From positions 1 to 64,000 of the forward strand of contig JAYRJE010000020.1 of assembly GCA_041906465.1 (NCBI GenBank): a stretch of DNA of 64,000 bases, in the 5' to 3' direction. Both the position numbers and the translations under genes were made by a program. Of the stretch, positions 52,934 to 64,000 are shown piece after piece. The number at the start of each line of letters is the position of its first letter. The first letter of the stretch is position 1. The notes under the pieces are model-generated. The model was not told the origin of the DNA. It saw only the letters and a list, made by a program, of their open reading frames with translations, and searched no databases. The stretch comes from Didemnitutus sp041906465 (GTDB lineage: Bacteria > Verrucomicrobiota > Verrucomicrobiia > Opitutales > Opitutaceae).

Positions 52934-54093
52934 TGGGAAATGAAGGCTTCGACGTAGGCGCGGTCAGGCGCTTGGGGGGTAAGTTCGAGGTAGCGACGGA
53001 AGGCGGCGGCCGCCGCGGCTTTTTTGCCGTCTTTCAACAGCACGAGACCGAGGCTGCGGTGGGCGTCCGGAAACTCGGGATGGCGTTCGATGAGTTGCGT
53101 GTAGAGTTCGCGCGCGGTCGCGGTGGCGGCGGGTTCGTTGCGTTTGCGGTGCGACTCGGCGAGGAGGAATTCGACTTCGGGCGCGTGCGGATGGCGGGAC
53201 AGGTAACGTTGCGCGCCGTCGCGTGCTCCGTCGAAATCGCCTGCTTGCAGATCGGCCGCGACGTTGCGTGCGAGGGCGGGATCGACGGCGGCGTTGAAGG
53301 CGTCCGCTTCGGTTTTGCCTTGCAGCTGGGCGGCAGGCAGAGCGGCGACGAACTCGGTGAAATTGTCGATGCGCTCCTGCAAGCGCGGATGGCTGCCGAA
53401 GAAGAACGGCTCCTTGAGCTTCGTGCGCTTTGCCTCGGCCAGGATGGCGCGGAACACTTTCGTGCTCTCGCGCGGATCGTAGCCCGCGGCGACCATATGA
53501 TTGAAGCCCACGCGGTCGGCTTCGCGCTCGAGATCCTGCGAGTAGCCGGACACGGCGGCGAGCGCGCCAATGCCGCCGATCAGACTGCCGAGGCCGCTGG
53601 TGCCGATCACGAACGTGGCGTAGAACGCGCTCTTGTTCTTCACGCTGCGGAAGCCCTTCACCGCGTGCCGGTGCGTGGTGTGCGTCAGTTCGTGCGCGAG
53701 CACGGTGGCGAGCTGGGCCTCGTTTTCCATGTGCGCCAGCAGACCCGTGTGGATGTAGAGAGCGCCGGTGGGCATGGCGAAGGCGTTGAGCGTCGGGTCG
53801 ACGAGCACGCGCACGCGAAACCGAGCGCCGCCCGGCAGCGGGTCGGGGTGCAGACGATCCACGATGCCGTTGAGGTAAGCGTCGAGCGCGGGGGCATCGA
53901 GCAGCAGGCCGCTGCGATCGATCGCGGCCTGTTCCTCGCAGGCGCGGAGCCAGAGGCGCTGTTCGTCCTGCTCCAACGCCGTGTTCGCGCCGGCGATCGG
54001 CGCGATGTTCGTGCTCTCGCATCCCGTGATGAACACCAGCCACGGCGCGGCGGTGAGCGCAGCGAGCCGGGCCACGATTTTCGTCCTGACCAT
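52915..54093 (-). CDS. M48 family zinc metalloprotease lipoprotein with C-terminal TPR repeats
   Basis: The product is 392 residues. The signal MVRTKIVARLAALTAAPWLVFITGC has a lipobox (ITGC). The zinc motif HELTH lies in LATVLAHELTHTTHRHA, and the third ligand is in LEREADRVGFNHM. The C-terminal 130 residues contain tetratricopeptide-like helices (AQRYLSRHPHAPEVEFLLAES...). This is the layout of BepA/YfgC-like periplasmic proteases involved in outer-membrane quality control. The start was chosen by the signal peptide. It is flanked by two lipoprotein genes in the same direction. Confidence 0.85.
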   Translation of the reverse strand: MVRTKIVARLAALTAAPWLVFITGCESTNIAPIAGANTALEQDEQRLWLRACEEQAAIDRSGLLLDAPALDAYLNGIVDRLHPDPLPGGARFRVRVLVDPTLNAFAMPTGALYIHTGLLAHMENEAQLATVLAHELTHTTHRHAVKGFRSVKNKSAFYATFVIGTSGLGSLIGGIGALAAVSGYSQDLEREADRVGFNHMVAAGYDPRESTKVFRAILAEAKRTKLKEPFFFGSHPRLQERIDNFTEFVAALPAAQLQGKTEADAFNAAVDPALARNVAADLQAGDFDGARDGAQRYLSRHPHAPEVEFLLAESHRKRNEPAATATARELYTQLIERHPEFPDAHRSLGLVLLKDGKKAAAAAAFRRYLELTPQAPDRAYVEAFISQCEAKS

Positions 54094-54098
54094 CGGGG

Positions 54099-54869
54099 TC
54101 AGCGCGCGGTCGGTGTGCCGGTGGTCTTCGCGCCGGGCAATCCCGCCAGCAGCAGTTTCGCGGTGGCCTGCGCGCCTTCGGGCGTGCGCATGTCGCCGCC
54201 GCTGCCGGCATAGTTGAACCAGACCACGGTGCCGTCGCACTCGACGAGGGCGGCCGCGTTCACGGTGATGCCGCCACGCGGCACGATGAAAACGCCCGTG
54301 GCGCCGCCGACGAGAAACCCGAGGGCCATGAGAGCCTTGCGACCGCCGGTGGAGTATTCGTCGCGCACGAAGGTCACGAGCAGGCTGTCGGCTTGCAGTG
54401 CCTCGAGGAGCTTGTCGATCCGACCGACGTTATAGGTGAGGGGGCGCGACTGCGACTGGAGCTCTGCTGGCCCCATGAGGTGCGTGAGGTGGTTCAGCGT
54501 GATGATTTGCAGCATGCCGACGACTTCCGCCATCTCGGCTTCGCAGGCGGCTTTCTGCTCCGCCGTGAGCGTCGGCGCCGCGCGGTAGCCGGTCGCCTCG
54601 GCGAGCACGGGCGAAATGTGAGTGGTGACTTGTTGCGTCCAGTCGTCGCGTTTCTCGGAAACGCCGCCGGCGCTGAGTTCGAAGACCTCGACGTGTAACG
54701 GAGCGATCTGCGGCTTGAGTGCGGCGACGCGTTGCGGAGCGTCGCCCAAGGTCTTGTAGGTGACCTGGGTGGTGGCGCAGCCGGAAAAGGCGAGCGCCAG
54801 CAGGAGGGCAGCGGTGAGCGGACCAAACGTCCGCCTCAGCCGCCGGTTGGGGGCGAAAGATACCCTCAT
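54099..54869 (-). CDS. Putative lipoprotein of unknown function
   Basis: The product is 256 residues. After a basic start, LTAALLLALAFSGC is a lipobox signal (FSGC). The mature part has YKTLGDAPQRVAALKPQI and a later hydrophobic stretch (ALMALGFLVGGATGVFIVP) that could be a buried helix. I recognise no family. It lies five bases upstream of the M48 protease and probably shares its transcript. The start at 54869 gives a sensible signal peptide; the longer upstream frame does not. Confidence 0.68.
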   Translation of the reverse strand: MRVSFAPNRRLRRTFGPLTAALLLALAFSGCATTQVTYKTLGDAPQRVAALKPQIAPLHVEVFELSAGGVSEKRDDWTQQVTTHISPVLAEATGYRAAPTLTAEQKAACEAEMAEVVGMLQIITLNHLTHLMGPAELQSQSRPLTYNVGRIDKLLEALQADSLLVTFVRDEYSTGGRKALMALGFLVGGATGVFIVPRGGITVNAAALVECDGTVVWFNYAGSGGDMRTPEGAQATAKLLLAGLPGAKTTGTPTAR

Positions 54870-55044
54870 GGGGAGGGAAGCGCGGGCCCAGCGCGCGTGA
54901 TGGCGGCGACGAAAGCCCGCGGTCGTGGGGCTGCCAAGCTGATTGTTGCCCGGCGGCGGGCGGGCAACCGGTGCGTGATTGCTGGCAGCGATCCTTGCGA
55001 CGGGGCACGCCATCACACGCCGGCGGGACGCGCCGGCGTCGGCT

Positions 55045-56520
55045 TCACTCGAGCGGAAACGCGGAGAGCGTGCCGTTGAGTCCGCCGATCAGCAGGAGGC
55101 TGCCGGCGCGGGCGGGCGAACCGGTGAAGCCCCAGCTGTAGGTGCCGGCGGGATTCGGCGTGGCGAGACGCCAGACGAGTTTGCCGGTCGCGCGGTCGAG
55201 GGCGGCGAGGCCGCCTTGATGACGGATCGGATAGGGCTCCTCGGCGCAGAGCGCGACGTAGATGAATTTTTCCGTGACGAGCGGACGACCCCACGAGCTG
55301 CCGAACACGTCAGTGCGCCAGAGGATGCGGCCGGAGTTGGCGTCGAAGCAGGTGACCCGGCGCAGGTCGGACGAGCCGATGTAGGCGACACCGTTGTTTT
55401 CGGGTGCGGGCACGGCGGTCGACTCGACCCAGGAACCCCAGAAGCCGAGTTTCCAGAGTTGCGCGCCCGTGGTGGGATCGAGCGCCTGAAGCACGCTGTC
55501 GCGTCCGCCGATGACGAGTTTGTCGCCGATGAATACCGGCGAACTGGTCACGGGCGCGGAGGACTTGACCTCCCACAGCGACTGGCCGTTCGAGCGTTCG
55601 GCGGCGACGATGAGGCCGCCGGTGGTGCTGTAGAAAACGTGCGGGCCGCGCACGACGGCGTCGGTGCGGATCGCGCCTTTCGACTGCACGCGCCAGACGC
55701 GCTCGCCGGTGTCGGCGCGCACGGCGTGGAAGCCGCCGTCGCCGGCGCCGATGTAGAGCACGCCGTCGGCGAGCGTCGGGCGCGGCGCGCGGTGATCAAA
55801 GCTGTCCTCCGCTTGATGAATCGGATCGGGCAGGATGCGCGCGACGCGCGCGTCGCCGAGGTCGTAGCGCCAGAGTTCCTTGCCGTCGGCGCGGGCGAGT
55901 TTGAAGAGATAGCCGTTGTCGCAGGCGAAGAAGACGGCGTCGTCGGTCGCGAGCGCTGCGCCGAAAATCGGGCGGCCGGCGGGGAAGCTCCACGCGACGG
56001 AGCCGTCGGCGGTTTTCACCGCGACGAACACACCGCTCGTGGTGCCGAGATAGACGCGATCACCATGCACGGCGGGACTGGCGTGCAGCGAGCCGCCGAG
56101 TTGCGTTTGCCATATCGGGGCGGGCGCGGCGGGCAACTCGGCGGGCAGCGGGACGTCGGCGGGCAGCTGGGCGACGCGCGCGAGCGTGATCGGATGCTTG
56201 TTCGCGCCGAAGGTGCCGGTGAGTTGTCCGTCCTTGAGTTCGAGATCGAAGGTGCCGCACGAGTAGCGGTGACCGTGTGACGTGATGGTCTCGGGGATCG
56301 TCTGGCCGTAGATGTTGAGTTGTTCGAGCGTGAGCGCGAAGGCGAGGGCGCCGGCGGGATCGCGACGAAACTCGAGGCCGAGCGCGGAGACGTTGTTCAC
56401 GCCGGCATCGCCGACGGTGCCGAGCCATTTGCCCACGATGGGATCGGGGACGGCGGGTTGGGCCGGAAGAGAGAGCGCGGGCAGAAGCGCGCACGCCAGG
56501 AGCACGGGTAACGAACGCAT
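55045..56520 (-). CDS. Secreted PQQ-like beta-propeller protein
   Basis: The product is 491 residues. MRSLPVLLACALLPALSLPA is a Sec signal peptide, which sets the start. A short beta-rich N-terminal domain (about 25-125) is followed by repeated propeller blades with the pattern ...GxVyxGxxxGxxxAlxxxtGxxxW (for example RVYLGTTSGVFVAVKTADGSVAW and YLFKLARADGKELWRY). The protein resembles PQQ-enzyme or BamB-type propellers, but the conserved residues for bound PQQ and calcium are not evident, so an enzyme role is not supported. Confidence 0.8.
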   Translation of the reverse strand: MRSLPVLLACALLPALSLPAQPAVPDPIVGKWLGTVGDAGVNNVSALGLEFRRDPAGALAFALTLEQLNIYGQTIPETITSHGHRYSCGTFDLELKDGQLTGTFGANKHPITLARVAQLPADVPLPAELPAAPAPIWQTQLGGSLHASPAVHGDRVYLGTTSGVFVAVKTADGSVAWSFPAGRPIFGAALATDDAVFFACDNGYLFKLARADGKELWRYDLGDARVARILPDPIHQAEDSFDHRAPRPTLADGVLYIGAGDGGFHAVRADTGERVWRVQSKGAIRTDAVVRGPHVFYSTTGGLIVAAERSNGQSLWEVKSSAPVTSSPVFIGDKLVIGGRDSVLQALDPTTGAQLWKLGFWGSWVESTAVPAPENNGVAYIGSSDLRRVTCFDANSGRILWRTDVFGSSWGRPLVTEKFIYVALCAEEPYPIRHQGGLAALDRATGKLVWRLATPNPAGTYSWGFTGSPARAGSLLLIGGLNGTLSAFPLE

Positions 56521-56628
56521 GCCGTGAACCAAGCGGGCCGACGCGCACCGGGCAAACACGTCGCGACGGATGCTGACGCGCGCTCGACCAATGGGATCGC
56601 GCGTGCGCCAAGCAGAAGCGGGGCCGCG

Positions 56629-57153
56629 TCAGACCGTCAGCGAGTGCTGCGTGGTCTCGACGGGCGTCTTCAACGTCACCGCGCCCGTGTTCACCTCGAG
56701 GTGGATGGTGCGGTTGATGTTACCGCCGACTTCGGTGCGGCGCACGGTGTAGCCTTGGCGGGTAAGGTAATCCAGCGTGACGCGGCTATTGCGTTCGCCG
56801 ATGCGGAAGGGATCGGTGCCCGCTATGACGCTGGCGCCGCCAGCGACGAAGAGGCGCAGGCGCGAGCGCTCGGCGCGGAGGCCGGTGAGCGCCTTGAAAA
56901 ATGCCGGCAGGCCCGTGTCGGCGAACATGGCTGGCTGGCGCGCCGCTTTGTCGGGTGAAATGGACGATTCCGGCAGCATCAGGTGGAGGATGCCGGCCGC
57001 CTTCACGACGGGATCGTAGGCGATGACGCCGATGCAGGAACCGAGTGCGTAAGTGCTTAGGATGACCTGCGCGTTGTTGGAAACGGCGAGATCACCGACG
57101 CCGATGACGACGCGCTGGGCGAAGAGCGAGGCAATGGTGGGCGAACCAGCCAT
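56629..57153 (-). CDS. cheD: Chemoreceptor glutamine deamidase CheD
   Basis: The product is 174 residues. The catalytic Cys is in YALGSCIGV (C40) and the catalytic His in GILHLMLP (H57), with the 17-residue spacing of known CheD. F.GGA..., then RIGERNS and GGNINRTIHLEVNTG are the other CheD motifs. It deamidates (or methyl-esterase-like hydrolyses) glutamines on chemoreceptors and interacts with CheC in some species. No other chemotaxis gene is nearby. A sigma-28-like promoter lies upstream (57247-57273). Confidence 0.92.
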   Translation of the reverse strand: MAGSPTIASLFAQRVVIGVGDLAVSNNAQVILSTYALGSCIGVIAYDPVVKAAGILHLMLPESSISPDKAARQPAMFADTGLPAFFKALTGLRAERSRLRLFVAGGASVIAGTDPFRIGERNSRVTLDYLTRQGYTVRRTEVGGNINRTIHLEVNTGAVTLKTPVETTQHSLTV

Positions 57154-57246
57154 GGCTCAGGCGGGCAGGTCGCGAAAGAGGCGGCTTGCGGGCGCGTTGG
57201 ACGGGGAAAAAAGCATTGTTGCCGGAGATAACGCCGGCATCCCTGA

Positions 57247-57273
57247 CGTTCGGCGCGACGGCAGCGAACTTTA
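57247..57273 (-). promoter_or_regulatory. Candidate sigma-28 (FliA) promoter for cheD
   Basis: On the minus strand TAAAGTTC (57266-57273) is followed after exactly 11 bases by GCCGAACG (57247-57254). The known sigma-28 consensus is TAAAGTTT-N11-GCCGATAA, so the -35 matches 7 of 8 and the -10 matches 5 of 8 with ideal spacing. The predicted leader to the cheD ATG is about 85-90 bases. Confidence 0.5.
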
Positions 57274-57355
57274 GGGGATTCCCCGGGGCCAGGCGGTTTA
57301 GGGGGACTCGCTTCAGCCCCACTGAGGGCGCGCGGAGTTGGCTGACTAGGGCCGT

Positions 57356-57841
57356 TCAGGCCTGTGGCTCAAAGCGGCTGGCGGCACGGTTCTTTTTTAC
57401 CTTATCGGCGGGCGACACGACGCCGTTCATCGCGATGTAGACGCCTGGCGGGAGCACTTGCAGGGCACCGATGGCGCAACCGACGTTGAACACGGCGTCG
57501 CTGTCACGGAAGCGGGCGGGCTGCATGGCGCCGGTGAAGACGATGGTCTTGCCGGTGATGCCTTGGAGCTTCGCGGCGGTCGCCGTCATCGTGTCGGTGC
57601 CGTGTGTGATGAGGATCAGATTCTCCGGCGCCGCCTCAACGCGGGTGCGGATGAGCGCGCGATCGTCGTCGGTCATCGCGAGGCTGTCCTTCTGCAGGAC
57701 GGATTCGACGATGAAGTCGAACGTGACATTCGAGTCGCGCAGCAACGGGCCGATCTGCGGCTCGCCGACCTCGTAGGTGCTGGCGGCGTCGAAGTAGACC
57801 TTGTCGATGGTTCCACCGGCGGTGATGACACGGAGACGCAT
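57356..57841 (-). CDS. Half-length asparaginase-like protein (N-terminal domain only)
   Basis: The product is 161 residues, about half the 320-350 residues of type I/II L-asparaginases. It retains both catalytic motifs: RVITAGGTIDK (first Thr) and LILITHGTDTM (TDT with the second Thr). It ends after the VVSPADKVKKN segment with no C-terminal dimerisation domain. Short single-domain members of the family exist, so this may be complete rather than broken. The substrate may not be asparagine. It is read toward cheD but about 200 bases separate them. Confidence 0.75.
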   Translation of the reverse strand: MRLRVITAGGTIDKVYFDAASTYEVGEPQIGPLLRDSNVTFDFIVESVLQKDSLAMTDDDRALIRTRVEAAPENLILITHGTDTMTATAAKLQGITGKTIVFTGAMQPARFRDSDAVFNVGCAIGALQVLPPGVYIAMNGVVSPADKVKKNRAASRFEPQA

Positions 57842-57901
57842 GGGCGGACGATGAAGGCGAAGCCGGCGCGCCCGCAAAGATTTTCCGCTCCGCCTTCCGG
57901 C

Positions 57902-58294
57902 TTAAAACAACCCGCGCGCCACGCCAGCCAGCCACGGCGCGGCGGCGAGCACGAGCAGACCGAAGCCGAGCAGGCCGCCGCGCCGCAGGTCGAAGTCGGC
58001 CAGAATCCGGGACCACGGTGCGTGAAAGAGCGCGCGCCCGACCCAGATCTCGAAAGCCAGCATCAATCCGAGCCACGCGCCGCCGACGGCCCACGCGGCG
58101 ATCGCGCTGGGCGCGCGCAACCACGGCGCGGTGAGCCAGGCGATGAGCAGAATCAGCAGCGAGCCGGTGAACACGCCGAGCTGGCGCGCGCGACGGTCGC
58201 CCAGCGGACGGTTGAGAAAGCGAAGGCGGAGGCTGCCGTGAATCGTCTCAGCCAGCGCGATCAGTGCGAAGATGGCCAGTGCTCGTGCCCACAT
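57902..58294 (-). CDS. Small polytopic membrane protein of unknown function
   Basis: The product is 130 residues with about four hydrophobic helices (ALAIFALIALAETIHGSLRL, GVFTGSLLILLIAWLTAPWL, AVGGAWLGLMLAFEIWVG and GLLGFGLLVLAAAPWLAG). I recognise no family. The start at MWARALAIF was chosen because hydrophobic sequence begins there; upstream frame residues are shadow-like and would overlap the divergent sulfatase promoter. Confidence 0.6.
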   Translation of the reverse strand: MWARALAIFALIALAETIHGSLRLRFLNRPLGDRRARQLGVFTGSLLILLIAWLTAPWLRAPSAIAAWAVGGAWLGLMLAFEIWVGRALFHAPWSRILADFDLRRGGLLGFGLLVLAAAPWLAGVARGLF

Positions 58295-58394
58295 GGGGGG
58301 AACGCTAGCGGATTGGCGGGCGGGTGGCTCCGCAGCGGTTGCGGTTCGGCTTTTTTGTGCGCTTTTTGCGCGTTTTGTCGCCAAGTTCTGAATC

Positions 58395-59612
58395 GTGGCG
58401 AAGCAGCCGAACATCCTTTGGATCGTGACGACCCAGTGGCGGGCGCAGGCGTGCGGGTATGCGGGCGATGCGAACGCGCGCACGCCGTGGGTCGACGGGC
58501 TGGCGAGTGAGGCGGTGAATTTCGCGCAGGCGGTGACGCCGCATCCGCTCGGGCCGCAGGCGCGCGCGGCGCTGCTGACGGGCCGGCTGTGCCCGGAGAA
58601 TGGCGTGAGTTCGTATTGGGACCCCTTGCCGGTGAACGCGCGCACCGTCGCGCACGCACTCGGCGAGCGCGGCTACCGCACGGCGTGGTTCGGCAAGTGG
58701 CACCTCGCGCCGCGGGACCGCACGGCGCCTTTTGTCGGCGAGGTGCATGCACGGCAGATCGTGGCCCCGGAGCGACGTGGCGGCTTTGCGGTGTGGGAGG
58801 GATTTGAAGGCGGATTCTTGCTGAACGATCCGTGGCTGCACGGCACGCGCATTGCGGAGCCGAAAAAATTCAAAGGCTATCAGGCCGACATTCTGGCGCA
58901 GCGGGCGGCGGATTGGCTGCGCGAACCGCACAGTGCGCCGGTTTTTTGCGTGGTGAGTCTCGAGACGCCGCATCCGCCCTATCACGCGCCGCTGCCGCAT
59001 GTGCACGAGGCGCGGCCGGAAGAAATCAAACTGCGCGCGAACGTGCCGCTCGGCGGCGACGCGGAAAAAAAGGCCCGTGACGAACTCGCCGGTTACTACG
59101 CCCAGGTGGAGGCGACGGACCGCGCGATCGGGCGCTTGCTCGCCGAGATCGATTTGAGCGAGACGATCGTGGCGTTCACGTCGGTGCACGGGGACATGCA
59201 CGGGAGCCACGGGCTGTTTCGGAAGGCGTGGCCACACGAGGAGAGTGTGCGCGTGCCGCTGTTGATCCGAGGGCTGAAGGCGGAAAACCGGGGACGGCTC
59301 GATGCCGCTCCCGTGAGTTTGGTGGACTTGCCGCACATGGCGGTGCACTGGGCGGAGGGACGTGAGTGGATCTGCAAGCGCGACAGCGCCGCGATCTCGA
59401 TGCCCAGCGCGACGGAGATTCCCCTCCAGTGTCCGCATGCGTGGCGCGGGTTTCGCAGTGCGAAGCACAAGGTCGTGCGGCGCGTCGGTGACGGCGGGCG
59501 CGAGGTCCCGTGGTTGTTTTTCGATCTGGAGCGCGATCCGCTCGAGCTGCGCAATCTCGCTGAGGAGCCGGCGCACGCGGCGGAGCTGCGGGAGCTGATG
59601 CAGTGGCTGTAG
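58395..59612 (+). CDS. Sulfatase-family protein lacking the formylglycine and metal residues
   Basis: The product is 405 residues, GTG start. The alkaline-phosphatase/sulfatase fold is plain: PNILWIV at the N-terminus, RAALLTGR, YRTAWFGKWHL (residues 94-104), SLETPHPPYHAP and AFTSVHGDMHGSHGLF. Key residues are replaced. The metal-binding DD or DQ after PNILxI is T12-T13, the Cys/Ser of C-x-P-S-R is G53 (with R57 kept), and the Asp of DHGD is V264. It therefore cannot form formylglycine and is probably not a sulfatase; it may be a binding or regulatory pseudoenzyme. No signal peptide, so it is cytosolic. Confidence 0.8.
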   Translation: MAKQPNILWIVTTQWRAQACGYAGDANARTPWVDGLASEAVNFAQAVTPHPLGPQARAALLTGRLCPENGVSSYWDPLPVNARTVAHALGERGYRTAWFGKWHLAPRDRTAPFVGEVHARQIVAPERRGGFAVWEGFEGGFLLNDPWLHGTRIAEPKKFKGYQADILAQRAADWLREPHSAPVFCVVSLETPHPPYHAPLPHVHEARPEEIKLRANVPLGGDAEKKARDELAGYYAQVEATDRAIGRLLAEIDLSETIVAFTSVHGDMHGSHGLFRKAWPHEESVRVPLLIRGLKAENRGRLDAAPVSLVDLPHMAVHWAEGREWICKRDSAAISMPSATEIPLQCPHAWRGFRSAKHKVVRRVGDGGREVPWLFFDLERDPLELRNLAEEPAHAAELRELMQWL

Positions 59613-59663
59613 AGTAAACACCACGGCGCCGACGCGGCCGCGCGTCGCTGGCCACGGGGTGGC

Positions 59664-63599
<3,936 letters not shown>

Positions 63600-63723
63600 T
63601 AATCGCCGGGACGTTACGGAGCGGACATTGCGTTTAGCAACGAGAAATAGGTGTTTCTACCTAGCCAGGCATTTTGCCGGGACGCGGCGCGGCTGGGACG
63701 CGCCCCGGGCTGGCGGTTCGATC

Positions 63724-64000
63724 CTAGCGCAGGACGCCCGCGAGGCTCGCGCGGTCGTCGGTCCAGAGGATGGTTGAGGCGGTTTCGTCGGACGGCTCGT
63801 CCGCCGCGTCTTGGAATTCATTGCCGGCGAACTTCTGCGGGTCGCGGCTGAGCAGACACCAAGTCGTGCGGTAGAGCCACCAGTCCTCGTCCTTGGGGTT
63901 TTCGGAGATCGTGACGAGGTTGAGGCGATAGCGTTTGGCGAGCCCTTCGACGACGGGGCGAAGGTCGAGGTAGCGATTCGAGATATGCACCGCGATCACG
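63724..64000 (-). CDS. C-terminal fragment of a spermidine-synthase-like protein (runs off the window)
   Basis: Only the last 92 or so codons are inside the window; the start is beyond 64000. IAVHISNRYLDLRPVVEGLAKRYRLN matches the C-terminal HxSNRYLDL.PV motif of membrane proteins with a spermidine-synthase-like methyltransferase fold (fused-MFS type). ILWTDDRASLAGVL is the usual closing TDD.S.. segment. The remainder cannot be judged. Confidence 0.7.
   Translation of the reverse strand, partial: VIAVHISNRYLDLRPVVEGLAKRYRLNLVTISENPKDEDWWLYRTTWCLLSRDPQKFAGNEFQDAADEPSDETASTILWTDDRASLAGVLR

Noticed and set aside
58395..59612. Calling the gene an active sulfatase
   Set aside because: Formylglycine precursor and metal-binding Asp residues are missing despite the fold similarity.
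63668..63710. GC-rich repeats GGGACGCG downstream of the spermidine-synthase-like gene as a terminator
   Set aside because: The copies are direct, not inverted, so they do not form the stem needed, and there is no T-run.

Overview
The window is high-GC bacterial DNA with very dense, mostly head-to-tail genes. The gene content (an alternative complex III operon linked to cbb3-oxidase-like genes, many membrane glycosyltransferases with accessory beta-sandwich domains, a sulfatase-like protein, and PQQ-propeller and M48 secreted proteins) fits the Verrucomicrobiota, probably an Opitutaceae-like organism. This placement is inference from gene content; there is no rRNA or other marker to confirm it. 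I see no tRNA, rRNA, CRISPR array or intact insertion sequence.

Region 1 (1-31884), almost entirely on the minus strand, is a large surface-polysaccharide (O-antigen/capsule type) cluster. Read in the direction of transcription it opens with a Wzm/Wzt ABC exporter. A pyruvyltransferase-family protein, a GT9 enzyme with a repetitive coiled coil, a double GT4 enzyme, a GT2 enzyme and a methyltransferase follow. Next come several polytopic GT39-like glycosyltransferases, two GtrA-type flippase domains (one fused to a ribulose-phosphate-3-epimerase-like domain), and a nucleotidyltransferase/histidine-phosphatase fusion beside a 2H phosphoesterase and a sugar nucleotidyltransferase. The cluster ends with an acyltransferase, polyprenyl-phosphate GT2 enzymes, a GDPD-like protein, a GT4 enzyme and an NAD-dependent epimerase. 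Many junctions are ATGA stop/start overlaps. The far end carries a truncated paralogue of its neighbour, beginning inside a perfect 32-bp palindrome.

Region 2 (32011-36463, plus strand) is a tripartite export operon: TolC-like outer-membrane protein, periplasmic adaptor, FtsX/MacB-type permease and LolD/MacB-type ATPase.

Region 3 (36882-48116, plus strand) is a respiratory operon. It has a small exported protein, ActABCDEF (alternative complex III), a small membrane protein, a CcoN homologue, a CcoO-type cytochrome c and another cytochrome c, closed by a strong intrinsic terminator. The CcoN homologue has lost every canonical heme and copper ligand, which is the most striking observation in the window.

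Region 4 (48327-64000) is mixed housekeeping and accessory genes: a MetR-like LysR regulator with a MetR-box-like site, a hemolysin III family protein, a beta-lactamase-family serine hydrolase, TspO, two lipoproteins flanking an M48 protease, a PQQ propeller protein, CheD with a candidate sigma-28 promoter, a half-length asparaginase, a small membrane protein, a sulfatase homologue lacking its active-site residues, a large hybrid histidine kinase, and the C-terminal end of a spermidine-synthase-like protein running off the window.
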